Positions 39,201-49,900 of a DNA stretch of 64,000 bases are shown here, in pieces; the stretch's first letter is position 1; each line of letters opens with the position of its first letter. The translations under genes were made by a program, and so were the position numbers. Under the pieces are notes generated by a model. That model saw only the letters and a list, made by a program, of their open reading frames with translations, did no database searches and was not told the DNA's origin. Source of the DNA: Cloeon dipterum (lineage: Eukaryota > Arthropoda > Insecta > Ephemeroptera > Baetidae). Location: positions 18,094,501 through 18,158,500 of the forward strand of contig NC_088787.1 of NCBI RefSeq assembly GCF_949628265.1, read 5' to 3'.

Positions 39201-40965
39201 CTCAGCATATTTGTAAATCTCCAGAGCTGAACGAAGACAAGTAAATTGGATTTTTTTCTGTAACTGTTTTGATCCTCCCAATTTTTCAGTATTTTTCCCT
39301 TAACTAATAAATAACACATTTGAATTTATTTTAATCTATCTAAATGATTTTCCAGACAAATTCAACCCAATTCTGGGCAAATTCTCCAGGCACAGATGGA
39401 TGTGGACGGCTGCACCGACACATATAACGAAATCCGCTACCTGGAACATGTACAGTGCAAGCTCTCGCTTCGCTTCTTCCCCAGAGGCAATCTACGCATT
39501 TTGCTTACCTCCCCCATGGGAACCACGTCTGTGTTGCTGTTTGAACGACCAAGGGACGTGGTTAGTTCCAGCTTTGATGATTGGCCATTCCTTAGCGTTC
39601 ACTTCTGGGGTGAAAGACCTCAAGGCAGGTGGACTCTACAGATCATCAATGGCGGTAATAGACAAGTTAACCAGCCAGGTATGGACAAAAGTTTTCAATT
39701 TTTTTCTATTTTACCTATTTATGTTTTATCAGGCTTCTTGAGAAAGTGGCAGCTTATATTTTACGGCACTAAGGACAATCCAATCAGGTTGAAGAACAAC
39801 TTGGCGGCAGCAAGAAACCTTGGAGGTGCTTCCAGTCAATTTTCAAGTACCTACAGCAGCTACCAGCAGCCATACGGACAACAGGTGAGACAGGAGAAAA
39901 TTTTAATTTTTCTTTACTTTGCAACGCGTTGTCTTTTGCAGTCGTTTGGTGACATGTTTGGTGCTGGAAGCGAAAATTTGGAGACTGTTGTCGCTGCGCC
40001 CAACAGCACAACAGACAATGTGCAAGCAGCCAACGAGAGCGATGGAATTTCCAAACATTGCCACCCCGAGTGCAGTGATTACGGGTGCTATGGCCCTAAC
40101 TCTACAGACTGTGTCTCTTGCAAAAACTACAAATTAAACAGGTTTGCGGAGAAACAAGAAATTAGAGGCGAAATCGTAATCGCGTGTCCTTTGCAGCACC
40201 TGCCTTGAGGAGTGCCCACAGCATTGCTTCCCCAGCTCAGCGGGTGTTTGTCTCCTCTGCCACAGCAAGTGCGAGAGCTGCAAGGGACCAAAACAGAATG
40301 ACTGCCTAACATGCAAGACAGGGGCAAATCTGAGTGATGGCCTCTGTGTTGACAAGTGCCTCAATGTGAACAACGAAGGTACTGAATCTTAATTCACGTT
40401 CAAAAGATTTATTAAACGCAATATGAGTGCAAAACTAAATCTATAAGTTATCAACTTGAAAGTTGATTATTTCAAGTATTAGATGATGGTCCTTTTCAAT
40501 ATTTAGATTAAACGTAATTTAAAAAAAGTTGAATTTTAAAATGCACGAAATATCAACTAGGATTTTAATTACAATATATGATAGGGACTCTTGACGTTAA
40601 TATAACTTTATCTTCAAGTATCCCATTCTAGCTTTAATGATATCATTTCTTTCAGATGTTCCATGTGAAAACACGTCATCAACAGTTAGAAGAGCAGTTG
40701 ATGACAACAAAACTCCTGGAATGACTGTGGTTAGCCATACAGTCAAGTCCAATTATTTAGATGCAGTAGCTATCCTAGGAGCAGCCCTTACTGTGGTTGC
40801 AGTGATTCTTGTTACCATAAGAAAGGTATGCTTATTATACACTGAAAAATGTAATTTCTGATTATCATTTTATTCTTGCAGTTAAATAATATTAATAGAC
40901 CTAAGAAGTGGTATGTCGACTACCAAATTGTACCCACAAGACAAGGCGACTTCGATGAAAGCTGA
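36276..40965 (+). CDS. Fur1: Furin-like proprotein convertase
   Basis: Golgi/endosomal subtilase that cleaves proproteins after RxK/RR. Sixteen coding exons, all GT-AG and in phase: 36276-36455, 36782-36886, 37097-37291, 37587-37721, 37780-37939, 38073-38245, 38336-38466, 38664-38809, 38870-39034, 39123-39240, 39356-39678, 39733-39884, 39942-40141, 40197-40378, 40656-40825 and 40882-40965. They give 872 residues. Order: signal peptide ([17 protein letters not shown]); prodomain ending KKRTKR|D; catalytic Asp ([14 protein letters not shown]), His ([10 protein letters not shown]), oxyanion Asn (WASGNGG) and Ser ([11 protein letters not shown]); P domain (exons 10-12); Cys-rich furin repeats (exons 13-15); one membrane span ([18 protein letters not shown]); short tail with YQIV and an acidic end. 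Fur1 rather than Fur2 is a judgement from overall architecture. Confidence 0.95.
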
Positions 40966-41028
40966 TAATAAAGTGATTTTTCCATGAATCTGTGTTACGA
41001 GCTATATGGCAAACAGTATTTTTTTGTA

Positions 41029-41034
41029 AATAAA
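41029..41034 (+). terminator. Furin polyadenylation signal
   Basis: AATAAA 64 nt after the furin stop codon. An earlier aataaa overlaps the bases just after the stop (40967-40972) and is too close to be the main signal. Confidence 0.55.
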
Positions 41035-41131
41035 TTGTTTTAATTTCAAAAATACATGAATGTTGGAAGATCAATCAGTTCCTGGCTTTTTATTTGGATG
41101 CAAAGAAACGTCAAAATGTGCATTCATACAC

Positions 41132-41137
41132 TTTATT
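41132..41137 (-). terminator. Candidate TBPH polyadenylation signal
   Basis: AATAAA on the minus strand (tttatt on plus); another lies at 41089-41094. Either would give TBPH a long 3' UTR, in keeping with the long, regulated 3' UTRs of TDP-43 genes. A nearer signal between 41200 and 42700 cannot be excluded. Confidence 0.35.
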
Positions 41138-42710
41138 AAAATTACAGATTTTAAAAACATACAAGTGAATTTCACACATCTTGCACGCTATAATAAGAGT
41201 ATTGTTAGTACATGTCATAATTAAGATTTACGCCTTCACTTGAATCCCATATCAATCATTAAATACAAACCATTACATCTCACACACGACTCCCACGCCA
41301 CAAGCACCCGAACACTTTTTCTTCTGTTGTGTTTCTTCCATGTGCTCATTTAAATCAACAAATACATTTGAATATATACTATATTTATATAATTCAGGGT
41401 CAAACACTGATGCTTCAAACTTAATCAAAAGAAAAATTCAGGCAACCCCCACCCGTTGAAACAACTTTGATAATGAAGGATTCAAAATATTAAACGATGT
41501 CAATTTAATTCTTGCTCCTTTATATAGTTAGCTTTCCTTCTATTGAATGATCATCTTCAAAGGTGTTTTCTCTCTTTGTTTTTTTCCTTTTAATATTTAA
41601 CTTTTTCCTTTTCTTTTTAAAGACTAAATTTTGCAAACTATGCGCCTCGTTGATCAGGTCGCTCCGTAAAAATTCGATGCTGGATTCGTTAGCCTTTAAC
41701 AGCGGTTTTGCAGGCAAAAATCAAACCGTAATTTGTTAACATGAAAGAGATAGGGTGATGGAAACTCGGCGGCGTGAATGCGCTACAGCTGGACAGTATG
41801 CGAAAAATCGTGTGGTTGTGTCCGTCTCGTAACAGATGGCGCGAAAATGACAACAAAAAGTAATGCTGAGGTCGCAAAAGGGGTGTTATGCGGGGATGAG
41901 CGCTCGGCCCATTCAAACAACACTCAAAAAACCATAAACGGGGTTTACAATTTCCATAATATTTTCTCGTCAGGGGTAAAACAGCGGACAGAGAGTTTTT
42001 GTTTTTTAGAAAAGGCATTTTAAAGGCTTTCACCACTTCCCGTACACTTCTCTACAGGCAGCTAAAAAATCATCAAACTCAGATGCAGACTGAAACGCTT
42101 GGATTAATGTTAAAGCAAAAATCACAGTCCAAAAGTAATATAGACTCAAAAGCAAGATAGGGAACTAGTCGCCCAATATTTTGAGGAAGCGGAATTCCTC
42201 AATCAGAAATTTTGATGATACAATGTGTGTGCAGCATAAAAATAACAGTGAGATTTGTCAACTTCCGTTATATGTTACAATATTAATTGCTCTCTTCGTG
42301 TGTGTGTGTGTGTGACGTGTATGTTGTATGTGTGAATGTATGTCTAGGTAGTGATTAATAATTATGTTCTCACGCCCTAAAATGCACTGCAAATTTTCAC
42401 AAACTCAAAATCAATCCATAATAAATAATAGAGTTACTTTCTCTAACATTTTTTCAGAGACAAACATAAGAAAATCCACAAGCTCCCCACAACCAACGCA
42501 CAATGATTCTGACATATTTGTAATAACCGTAGAGTGTATAATAATAATTTTGCAAGAAATAACTAGTCAACGTGTACGAACAATTGGCTGACGACGATAA
42601 ATCAGCTAACCCGTCCATTGCGCAAACAATATTAGCAGAATCATGCCTTTCGGGAGAGCGTGCGGGCGTTTTGAAAGCCTTTTAGAGACCCCACTCGACG
42701 ACGGGTTTGT

Positions 42711-45477
42711 CTACACGTCGTACTTGAGATAACTCCCTCCCTTATCCCGCTGAGGCCACGAGGCCCCGCCAGGACCCTGGTTGGTTGTGTTGGGGCCGCC
42801 GGGGTTCTCGGCGCCACCGCCACCCTGATTCATCCAACCGAGGAAGCTGGAGCCGCCGGCGCCCTGGTTCGGCGTGCCGGCGTTGCCACTTTGTCCCGGG
42901 GGCACGTTGGCTGGTTGCACTGCCTGGTTGCCCCCCTGCGCGCTGGCGCCCCCAGCGAACTGCTGCGGGTTGCCAAAGCCCTGCGTTGGGCCGTTGTCCT
43001 GGCCGCCCTGCGCGCTCTGCAGATTGCCGATGATGCCCCAGCCAGCGGCTGCTTGGTTTAACGCGGCAGCCACGATGGCTGGATTCATCGGCAGGGTGCC
43101 GAGGTTGAGCGTCCCCATGCCCATGGGGTTGTTCATGCCCTGAGTGGCTCCCGGGGGACCCTGACCTCCGCCGGTTGCGCCAATGCCTCCTGTTATACCC
43201 AATGCCTGAAATTTCAATCAAGGTGTCAACAATAAAATATTGTTATTGATTTCTCCAAAGAATGTAATACGTGACAGATTTGAGTTATTTAAATCCAACT
43301 GAAGGAACTTGCCAAAGAGTTTGATTTGCATTACTTCCTAAAAGAATTTCGTTTCAATAACTTCAATATTGCCAACGTGGCTTGTCACATGATAATAATA
43401 TCTTCATTAGCATTATTACCTAGAACGCGCTTGATTATTTAATAAGCGTTTAAATTTGTGCCTCAGTTTAATAATGTAGTTGGTACGATCTCTTGATATA
43501 TTCTGACACAATTTCAATAATTTCGCCACAAACTAAAACGTCAAAACTCAAAAAAAGGTTTACTTGTTACCAACGATTACTGGTAAACTACAGCGATCTT
43601 ATCAAGTTGGCAATTATCTATCTCTTTCTACCTGAACATCAATGTTTAAGTGCTAACCTGAAGATTCGGCATGTCGAGGTTGGCTCTGCTTCCAGGGAGC
43701 GCCTGTCCCCAGCCTCCTCCGGCGGTGCCACCGACTCCAATGGCGGTTACAGAGCCTCCGTATGGTCCCTGTCCGTAGGGTCCTGCGGGACCCGGCAGCG
43801 CTTTGTGTTCGGTGCCTCTGCCGCCACCTCCTCCTCCTCCGCCGCCCATGTTGCCGCCGTACGGGCCGCCTATCCGGTCGACCGGCGCGCGGCCGCTGGC
43901 TCCGACTCTGGAGGGATCAGTTTTTGGAGCGGCGTTGCTCACGTGGACAGAGACCCCCTTGATGATGTGGTCCTCGCCGCACAGACTCTGGGCCACCTCG
44001 GGGTCGAGGAAGGTGACGAAGGCGAACGCCCGGAAGGGCTTGGGGATGAAGACGTCCGTCACCTCGCCGAATTTGGAGAAGTAGTCGCGCAGGTCGTCAC
44101 CCTGCATGTCTTCTGTGCACCGACCGACAAAAACTTTGCACGGCACTTGCTGAACTTGGCCCTCCTGCAAAAGAAAATTAATTACGACGGTGAGACACAT
44201 AATAAGAATTGAAGGAAATGGTACAGTTGATTATACAATTCCAATTTTGGAGAGCACCTAAGGAAAATAAAATTTCTTGGCCTTTTGGTAGCGTTCATAA
44301 TTTTGATAATTATCTTTCGCAATGGAATTTGTAAAAGGAGCAAACCTTAGAATTTGGTATTTTGACATCACACCAGCGTCCATCAATCATGTGTCGTTGA
44401 GCTAGTACTCGCATCTGTGATTCATAACTTGCAAAACGAATGAAACCAAAACCCTTGGACTGGCCTGTTTTTGAGTCCTTTTTAACCTTTAAAAAGAGAT
44501 TAAAATGAATCTCAGCCATCATTTTACAAAGACGTTTTCCATACCTGTGCCATAAGGACTTCACCATAGGCCTCAAAATACTCTCTCAACTGCTGCTCTG
44601 TCGTTTTCCAAGGCAGGCCCAAAACAATCAGGTCTGAGCACTTTTGCTTTGATTCCATGCGTTTCGTTTTCGCTGTGGAATTCTCTAGGTGGTCATCCGA
44701 TTTTCTCTTGTTCTCTGCTGTAAAGGGATGAGTTGAAATCACTAAAATTTTAAGTGAAAAGGTGGGTGTGGTTAAAGTGTTAAAACCATAAACACAATTT
44801 ATACATCCATGGGCACGTCGATTTTGCGGAGGTTAGTTTGAATTGACTTGATAACGGGATAAACACTGATAAGGACACAAAATTAATCAGTACGATCCCC
44901 GGAAAAGCAATCTTGAAATCTGTGCTTGAGTAGTGTAATGTGAAAGAGCTATAAAATTTGAAGTTAATTGCTCTTTGGGGGGGGTGTTCCTTATCCAGAG
45001 TCGAAAGGGTCAAACAGAGGCTGGCTTAACAGCTGAAGAAAGCGCCTGTTCATGCCAGGAAGACTGATATGAAAAGTGGCAATCTATTAAAAATATAAAG
45101 TTTGGTGGCAAAATCCACGTATAATTTAGCAAATTGGCGCCGTGTTTTCATCAAGCGCAAAAACAATATGGTCCTAGTGGGGCGTGGCATGGGTCGCGGT
45201 CGACGGCCGAAAACATGCACACAGACGGCCGAAACTCACCTTTGGGGAAGACGCAGAAATATATCGAGTTGCCCCAGCCGGTCTCGGGTGCGTGCAACCT
45301 GCCCTCGACGAGGCGGACGCCTCGCATGGCACGGGAATCAGGGTTGCGATACTTGAGACCACAAGTGCCAGGGTAGGCAGCGGCCAGAGTGGACAGCAGC
45401 AAAGTGCCGTCGTCCTCGGTGGGCAGCTCGATGGGCTCTTCGCCGTCATCTTCGGCCACTTGCAAATATGTAGTCAT
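42711..45477 (-). CDS. TBPH: TAR DNA-binding protein 43 homologue (TBPH)
   Basis: Nuclear UG-binding RNA protein controlling splicing and RNA stability. Exons on minus: 45477-45240, 44714-44545, 44486-44346, 44164-43658 and 43205-42711, about 516 residues. The N-terminal ubiquitin-like domain is close to human TDP-43 ([31 protein letters not shown]). A bipartite nuclear signal ([18 protein letters not shown]) follows. RRM1 has LIVLGLPW and [11 protein letters not shown]2 has KVFVGR and RAFAFVTF. Exon 4 also carries a long Gly run. The C-terminal domain is Gly/Asn/Gln-rich and holds [20 protein letters not shown], the counterpart of the TDP-43 conserved helix around residues 320-340. The exon 2 acceptor is a tandem cagcag. 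Confidence 0.97.
43206..43657 (-). other. TBPH intron 4 (0.45 kb)
   Basis: AT-rich, with no exon supported inside. In human TARDBP, autoregulation acts through splicing in the 3' region, but nothing here identifies such a signal. Confidence 0.6.
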
Positions 45478-46991
45478 ATCTTCCGAGCTCAACCGAACCA
45501 CACGCACTCAAAATTCTTTCCTCATTCAGCGTCCATTTACTCCAAGCCAAACATTCCCATCTGAACTGAACCAATTTCACGTTTCTCGTTCCATACAAGT
45601 TTGGAATGGGCCAGGCGCCACTGATGCATCGCCCATTGGTGATCGATTTGAGGCCTTTCGATGTCTACCTTTTTTCACTCTACTCGACTATCGCTTCCTA
45701 TTTTGAAAACTGTTAGAGTTACTAAAAATAATTATATCTTATATTGATCTGATATTTAGGCTTCAACCAGATTTGTTTTAAAATATTGAGGAAAAATATC
45801 GGAAAACTGGGTTTCCGATCACGGGCGCCCAGAGAGCATTCCATTTTCCATTCCTCAATTCCTGTCGTCGTCGACTGCTTTGGAACGGTGGAACGTTAGA
45901 AACAGACGGCGTTCAAGCCAATGGTACCGTGGGAAGCGCCAAGGAGGATGCAGACGAGACATTTTCTGTCCAGTTTGTTTTCGTTGGTCTAATCCTGAAA
46001 CACAGGGTCATTCCATCTTGAACGTTTCTTTTCGGCATTTGTGCCGATTTTCAAGGCTTTTCGTCGAGTTTTCTCTTTCAATGTCGACACTAAACTCCTG
46101 AGAGGCGATCGGACGCGCTGAAAGCAGCGAAGGTACACCCCCTCAGCCCAATTCGGCTTGTTTACCCACCCCCTTCGCTCATGCCGTTCGGCCGATTTGC
46201 CTAATCTTCGGCATTCCGGCTTGTATTTCGCGGCTCGGTTTTGATTTTAGGCACTATGGAATATTTTATTCACGGCCCATTCTAATTCGAAAGTGACTTT
46301 GAAGTTGGAGTGCACGAAAACGCCAGCAGACGGATAGATGCGGCCAGTCCCGTTAGATTTTTTATTCCGGAACGATGCTCAAGTCGTGAAACCAGATTTT
46401 GCATGCTTCTAAAAAGGCCTTTGAATTTTCAATAGCTCATTCAGAACACGTTTAATTTTAAACTTTTGGCCATCAATGAAACTGTAAACTCACTTTCGGT
46501 CTTGTGGCTTATTGTAGTGGGGTCATTAATATGCGAACTAAGGAAAGGTGCGGAACAATTTCTTTTAACTTAATTTTCAAAAAGGGTTAAGCTTCCTCCA
46601 TTAGCAGTATTAATGTTTTATTATGATTTTTTATTGGTGCCAAGTTAAAAGAAAGCAATTAATTGCTCTAAGCTAATTTAATAGGGTTGTAAAGAGAGTG
46701 CAATCATGCTAATTTTGAATTACGCAATTAAAGAACTTTCATTTTTGAAGCTTGACTTGCCTAGGTCATATTTTATCGCAGCACTGCTGACCTGTAAAAA
46801 ATAAGTAAATATTCTAAATAATATTAAACCGCCTGCGAACTTGACCTTTTCTTCCTTGGAGCATTGCAAGCACAACAATATTTGAATTCCGATTATGTAC
46901 GAATCGCGGAGAGGTGAATATTTTCAGCGAAAGGTCACGCTTGCCGCATGTTTCAGGCTAAGGTTGAAAAACCTGGCGCTGCATGTGACCA
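45478..46991. promoter_or_regulatory. Divergent promoter region between TBPH and Smr
   Basis: About 1.5 kb separates the TBPH start codon (minus) from the Smr start codon (plus). On the Smr side a 3' splice acceptor (tgtttcag, ending at 46956) precedes the ATG at 46992, so Smr has at least one upstream 5' UTR exon. An in-frame TGA at 46986 sets the ATG. GC-richer sequence lies at 45840-46250. Confidence 0.5.
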
Positions 46992-49900
46992 ATGCCTTCA
47001 AAACTGGAAGCAAACCAGTCCCCGTCACCATCTTCCTCGGTCCAACCAACATTGTCGAGAAACCACGCGAGCATGAGGCACCCAGACAGGACGCAGCACG
47101 CGGGTCAAAACCCGTCGGGTGCCCCTTCCGCGTACTCGTCCTACCCCACGTCTCAACCCTACCTGACCTCGAGCATCCCTCCGCAGTCGTCCTACCGAAC
47201 CAGCCAGCTCCTCAACAACAGGGGCGGCAACGCGTCCATACAGGCCACCGCTTTGTCCCAGGTAAATCAGAATTTATTCAGCCAGTCGCTTTGTTATTTA
47301 TACTAATTTCTAAAACACTTGCGACATTTTGAAGAAAATTATAGTCCCTCCCTCATTTGTCTTAATTTTATGAAATTCGGATGGACAGCACAATTTGTAG
47401 CTTTATTGTTACAAAAAGATGATCAATTTTCAATGAAAAAATTTATTTCTTATTGATTTGTACGGTGAGAGATCTGAAGGTAAAAATTTATCATTCAAAA
47501 TTTCCAATTCAATCAAAATACTAAATGATTTCTTGTTAAAGAGTTTTTTTGTATTAGTAAAATATAGATAGAGGCTAATATTATGTTATTAAAAGGTTCA
47601 CCAATAAGACTAGTAGAACTTTCTCATTTTAGTGCATGTTGTGTTTATTTGATAAATTTTTTACTGAAAGAATCGTCATTGTTTATTCATTTTCATTGAT
47701 AGTTGGTTATGTTTGACGTAACTTTGAGGCTAATTCAGTCAACTAAATTAAAATTACTATTATTGTGAGTTGTATCTTCTATACAAACGTAAATCTAACC
47801 AGCTGCATTTTTGTCAAAGTTAACTGACCCAGCTTGTAAAGGATTTAAAACTGTCACGCATCCCCAAGCTGAAATGGGGTAAAACATAGAATGAGAGCAC
47901 AGCATGAGTCTACCTGAAGGTATCCAGCGTGAAGGGTCAATGGCTTATGTGTTAATACTCACAATAGACAAAAAACACTTTTGAAGAATAGATCTTCTCA
48001 GGGATTGCAATCTGGACAATATATGTACAAATGACTTACAATTTCTTAACTACCACCAGTTCTGTCATTCAGAAAATTTTGTTGTTTTGATCCATGAAAG
48101 TTTAAAATACAAGTGTACCGCTATTATCTACCGCCTTTTAAAGCTTAAGTAAATTAACCTTCCAGAGGACAAATATACACGCACTGTGCTCAACTCTTTC
48201 CCGTACAAATTTAAGGCTTCATAGAAACTTCAGTTAACTGAAAGTAATTTGACTCATTATTTTGTACCCAGGTACTTTTGTAGGCGTTGAAGTGACAAAT
48301 GTTAACACTTCTGTTTCAATTTTTCAGAGTGATCACCCAAGCCTAAATCATGGGCAATCCCCGTTTTCCATGCGGCACCGAGTTTCATTACTCCATTCAG
48401 CTGACAACTTGCTCTCCAGGTCTAGGCTACACAAGTAAGTTTGCTCATATGCTTTTTATCCTTTTTTTTTTTTATCTAAACGTCATCTGTGTGAGTCACA
48501 CTGAAATGACACTGTCTTGCAACTATGTTAAGCGATTCAGACCTATATTTGATAGATCACTATTTGTTTTGGTACACTTTGTACGCAATTTCAAATCATT
48601 TTCCACACAACAGAAATTAAAGCCATAACCTATTCCATTTTGAATAATTATGTGCCATGGCAGCAACTCTGATTCCGCAGTTGATTGATGCGTATATGAA
48701 CTCTTTGACCTCCAAACGAATTTGAATATATTGTAATTTCGTCTGCAGCATTGAAGAACCTCAGCAACATGAAACACAGGATAATGATGTAGGACCCATG
48801 TATAAAAAGATCCGTTTGGGAAACAGCGAGGCCAACAAGCCTCAACCAGTAAAAGCTGAAACTCAGCCACTGAAGCTAGATATTTCTGTAAGATGTCGAC
48901 GTTGTCGCACTGCCGATGTTTGACAATTTGTGCTGATTAAAATTACAGGAGCCAGCGTACAATCCTCAAGTTGAGGCAATATCTCCCACACTGCCAGTGG
49001 AAAATGTGCAAGAAGATATTTCGTTTAGGGTTACAAAAGATAGTTTGCTTCAGCAGATCGCTCAAGTAGATAGGGAAATTGCAAAAGCTGAATCACAGAT
49101 CATCAAATTAAAGAAAAAACAGGTTTGAGCGATTCGGTGGGGTTTTCGGCATTTAATAACCCTCTTGATTTGAAATTTGCAGAAAGAACTTGAAGAGGCA
49201 GCCAGTGGGAGCTCCGCCCAACACGAAGAAGTGGAGGTATCAATTAAGCACCAAAGTCTTGCTCAGAAAATTTACGCAGAGAATAGGGTATGACGTGTGG
49301 TGCTGTCTTGAATCTATTTATCTAACGTTGGGTGGTTAATTCCAGAAAAAGGCAACGGTATCTCACGCCATGTTGGATAAGCTTGGTCCGAAAGTTGATC
49401 TAGTAAGTAGTGTTCTCTTTTTTTGTGCGATGTCTTTTTAATCTCGCCATAAATTACAGCCGCTTTACAACCAGCCCTCTGATATGACGATAATACACGA
49501 GAACAAAAAACGGTGCGTTCTTGGATTTCAAAACTAAATGGGAGTGCTAATTAAAACGATCTTATCCAACAGGCATCAGATATTCAGTAAGAGCTTAATA
49601 GAGCACTTGCGACAAGAGTACAATGATCGGAGGAGCAGAGAAGACTACCTGGCGTCCGTTTATGCTTGTCAGCAAACGGCCTGGGTAAAGAAAGTCGATA
49701 GAATCGAAAACTCTGCAAAGAAGAGGGCGAAAGACGCCAAGAGCAGAGAAACTTTTGAAAAAGTCTTCCCAGAGCTGCGAAAACAGCGGGAGGACAAAGA
49801 GAGATTCAATCGAGTCGGCTCGCGCGTAAAAAGCGATGCGGACATGGAAGAAATCATGGACGGATTGCAAGAGCAAGAGGTAAATGTACCGAGAAAGCAA

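Larger units (their letters stand above)
40966..42710. other. Convergent 3' regions of furin and TBPH
   Basis: Furin ends at 40965, and TBPH, on the other strand, has its stop at 42711. The furin poly(A) signal is at 41029-41034 and minus-strand signals lie at 41089-41094 and 41132-41137. TBPH would therefore have a 3' UTR near 1.6 kb, ending within about 60-100 bp of the furin end. A TG run at 42298-42316 reads as CA in the TBPH transcript. No other exon could be supported. Confidence 0.55.

Noticed and set aside
42298-42316. TG run as a TDP-43 autoregulatory binding site
   Set aside because: It lies in the TBPH 3' region but on the plus strand; the TBPH transcript would carry CA, not UG.
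43493-44212. 239-codon plus-strand ORF over TBPH exon 4
   Set aside because: Antisense shadow of the GC-rich TBPH RRM2 and Gly-rich coding sequence.
46895-47332. 145-codon ORF over Smr exon 1
   Set aside because: Runs through the donor at 47262 in another frame; the frame starting at 46992 splices in phase to the rest of Smr.
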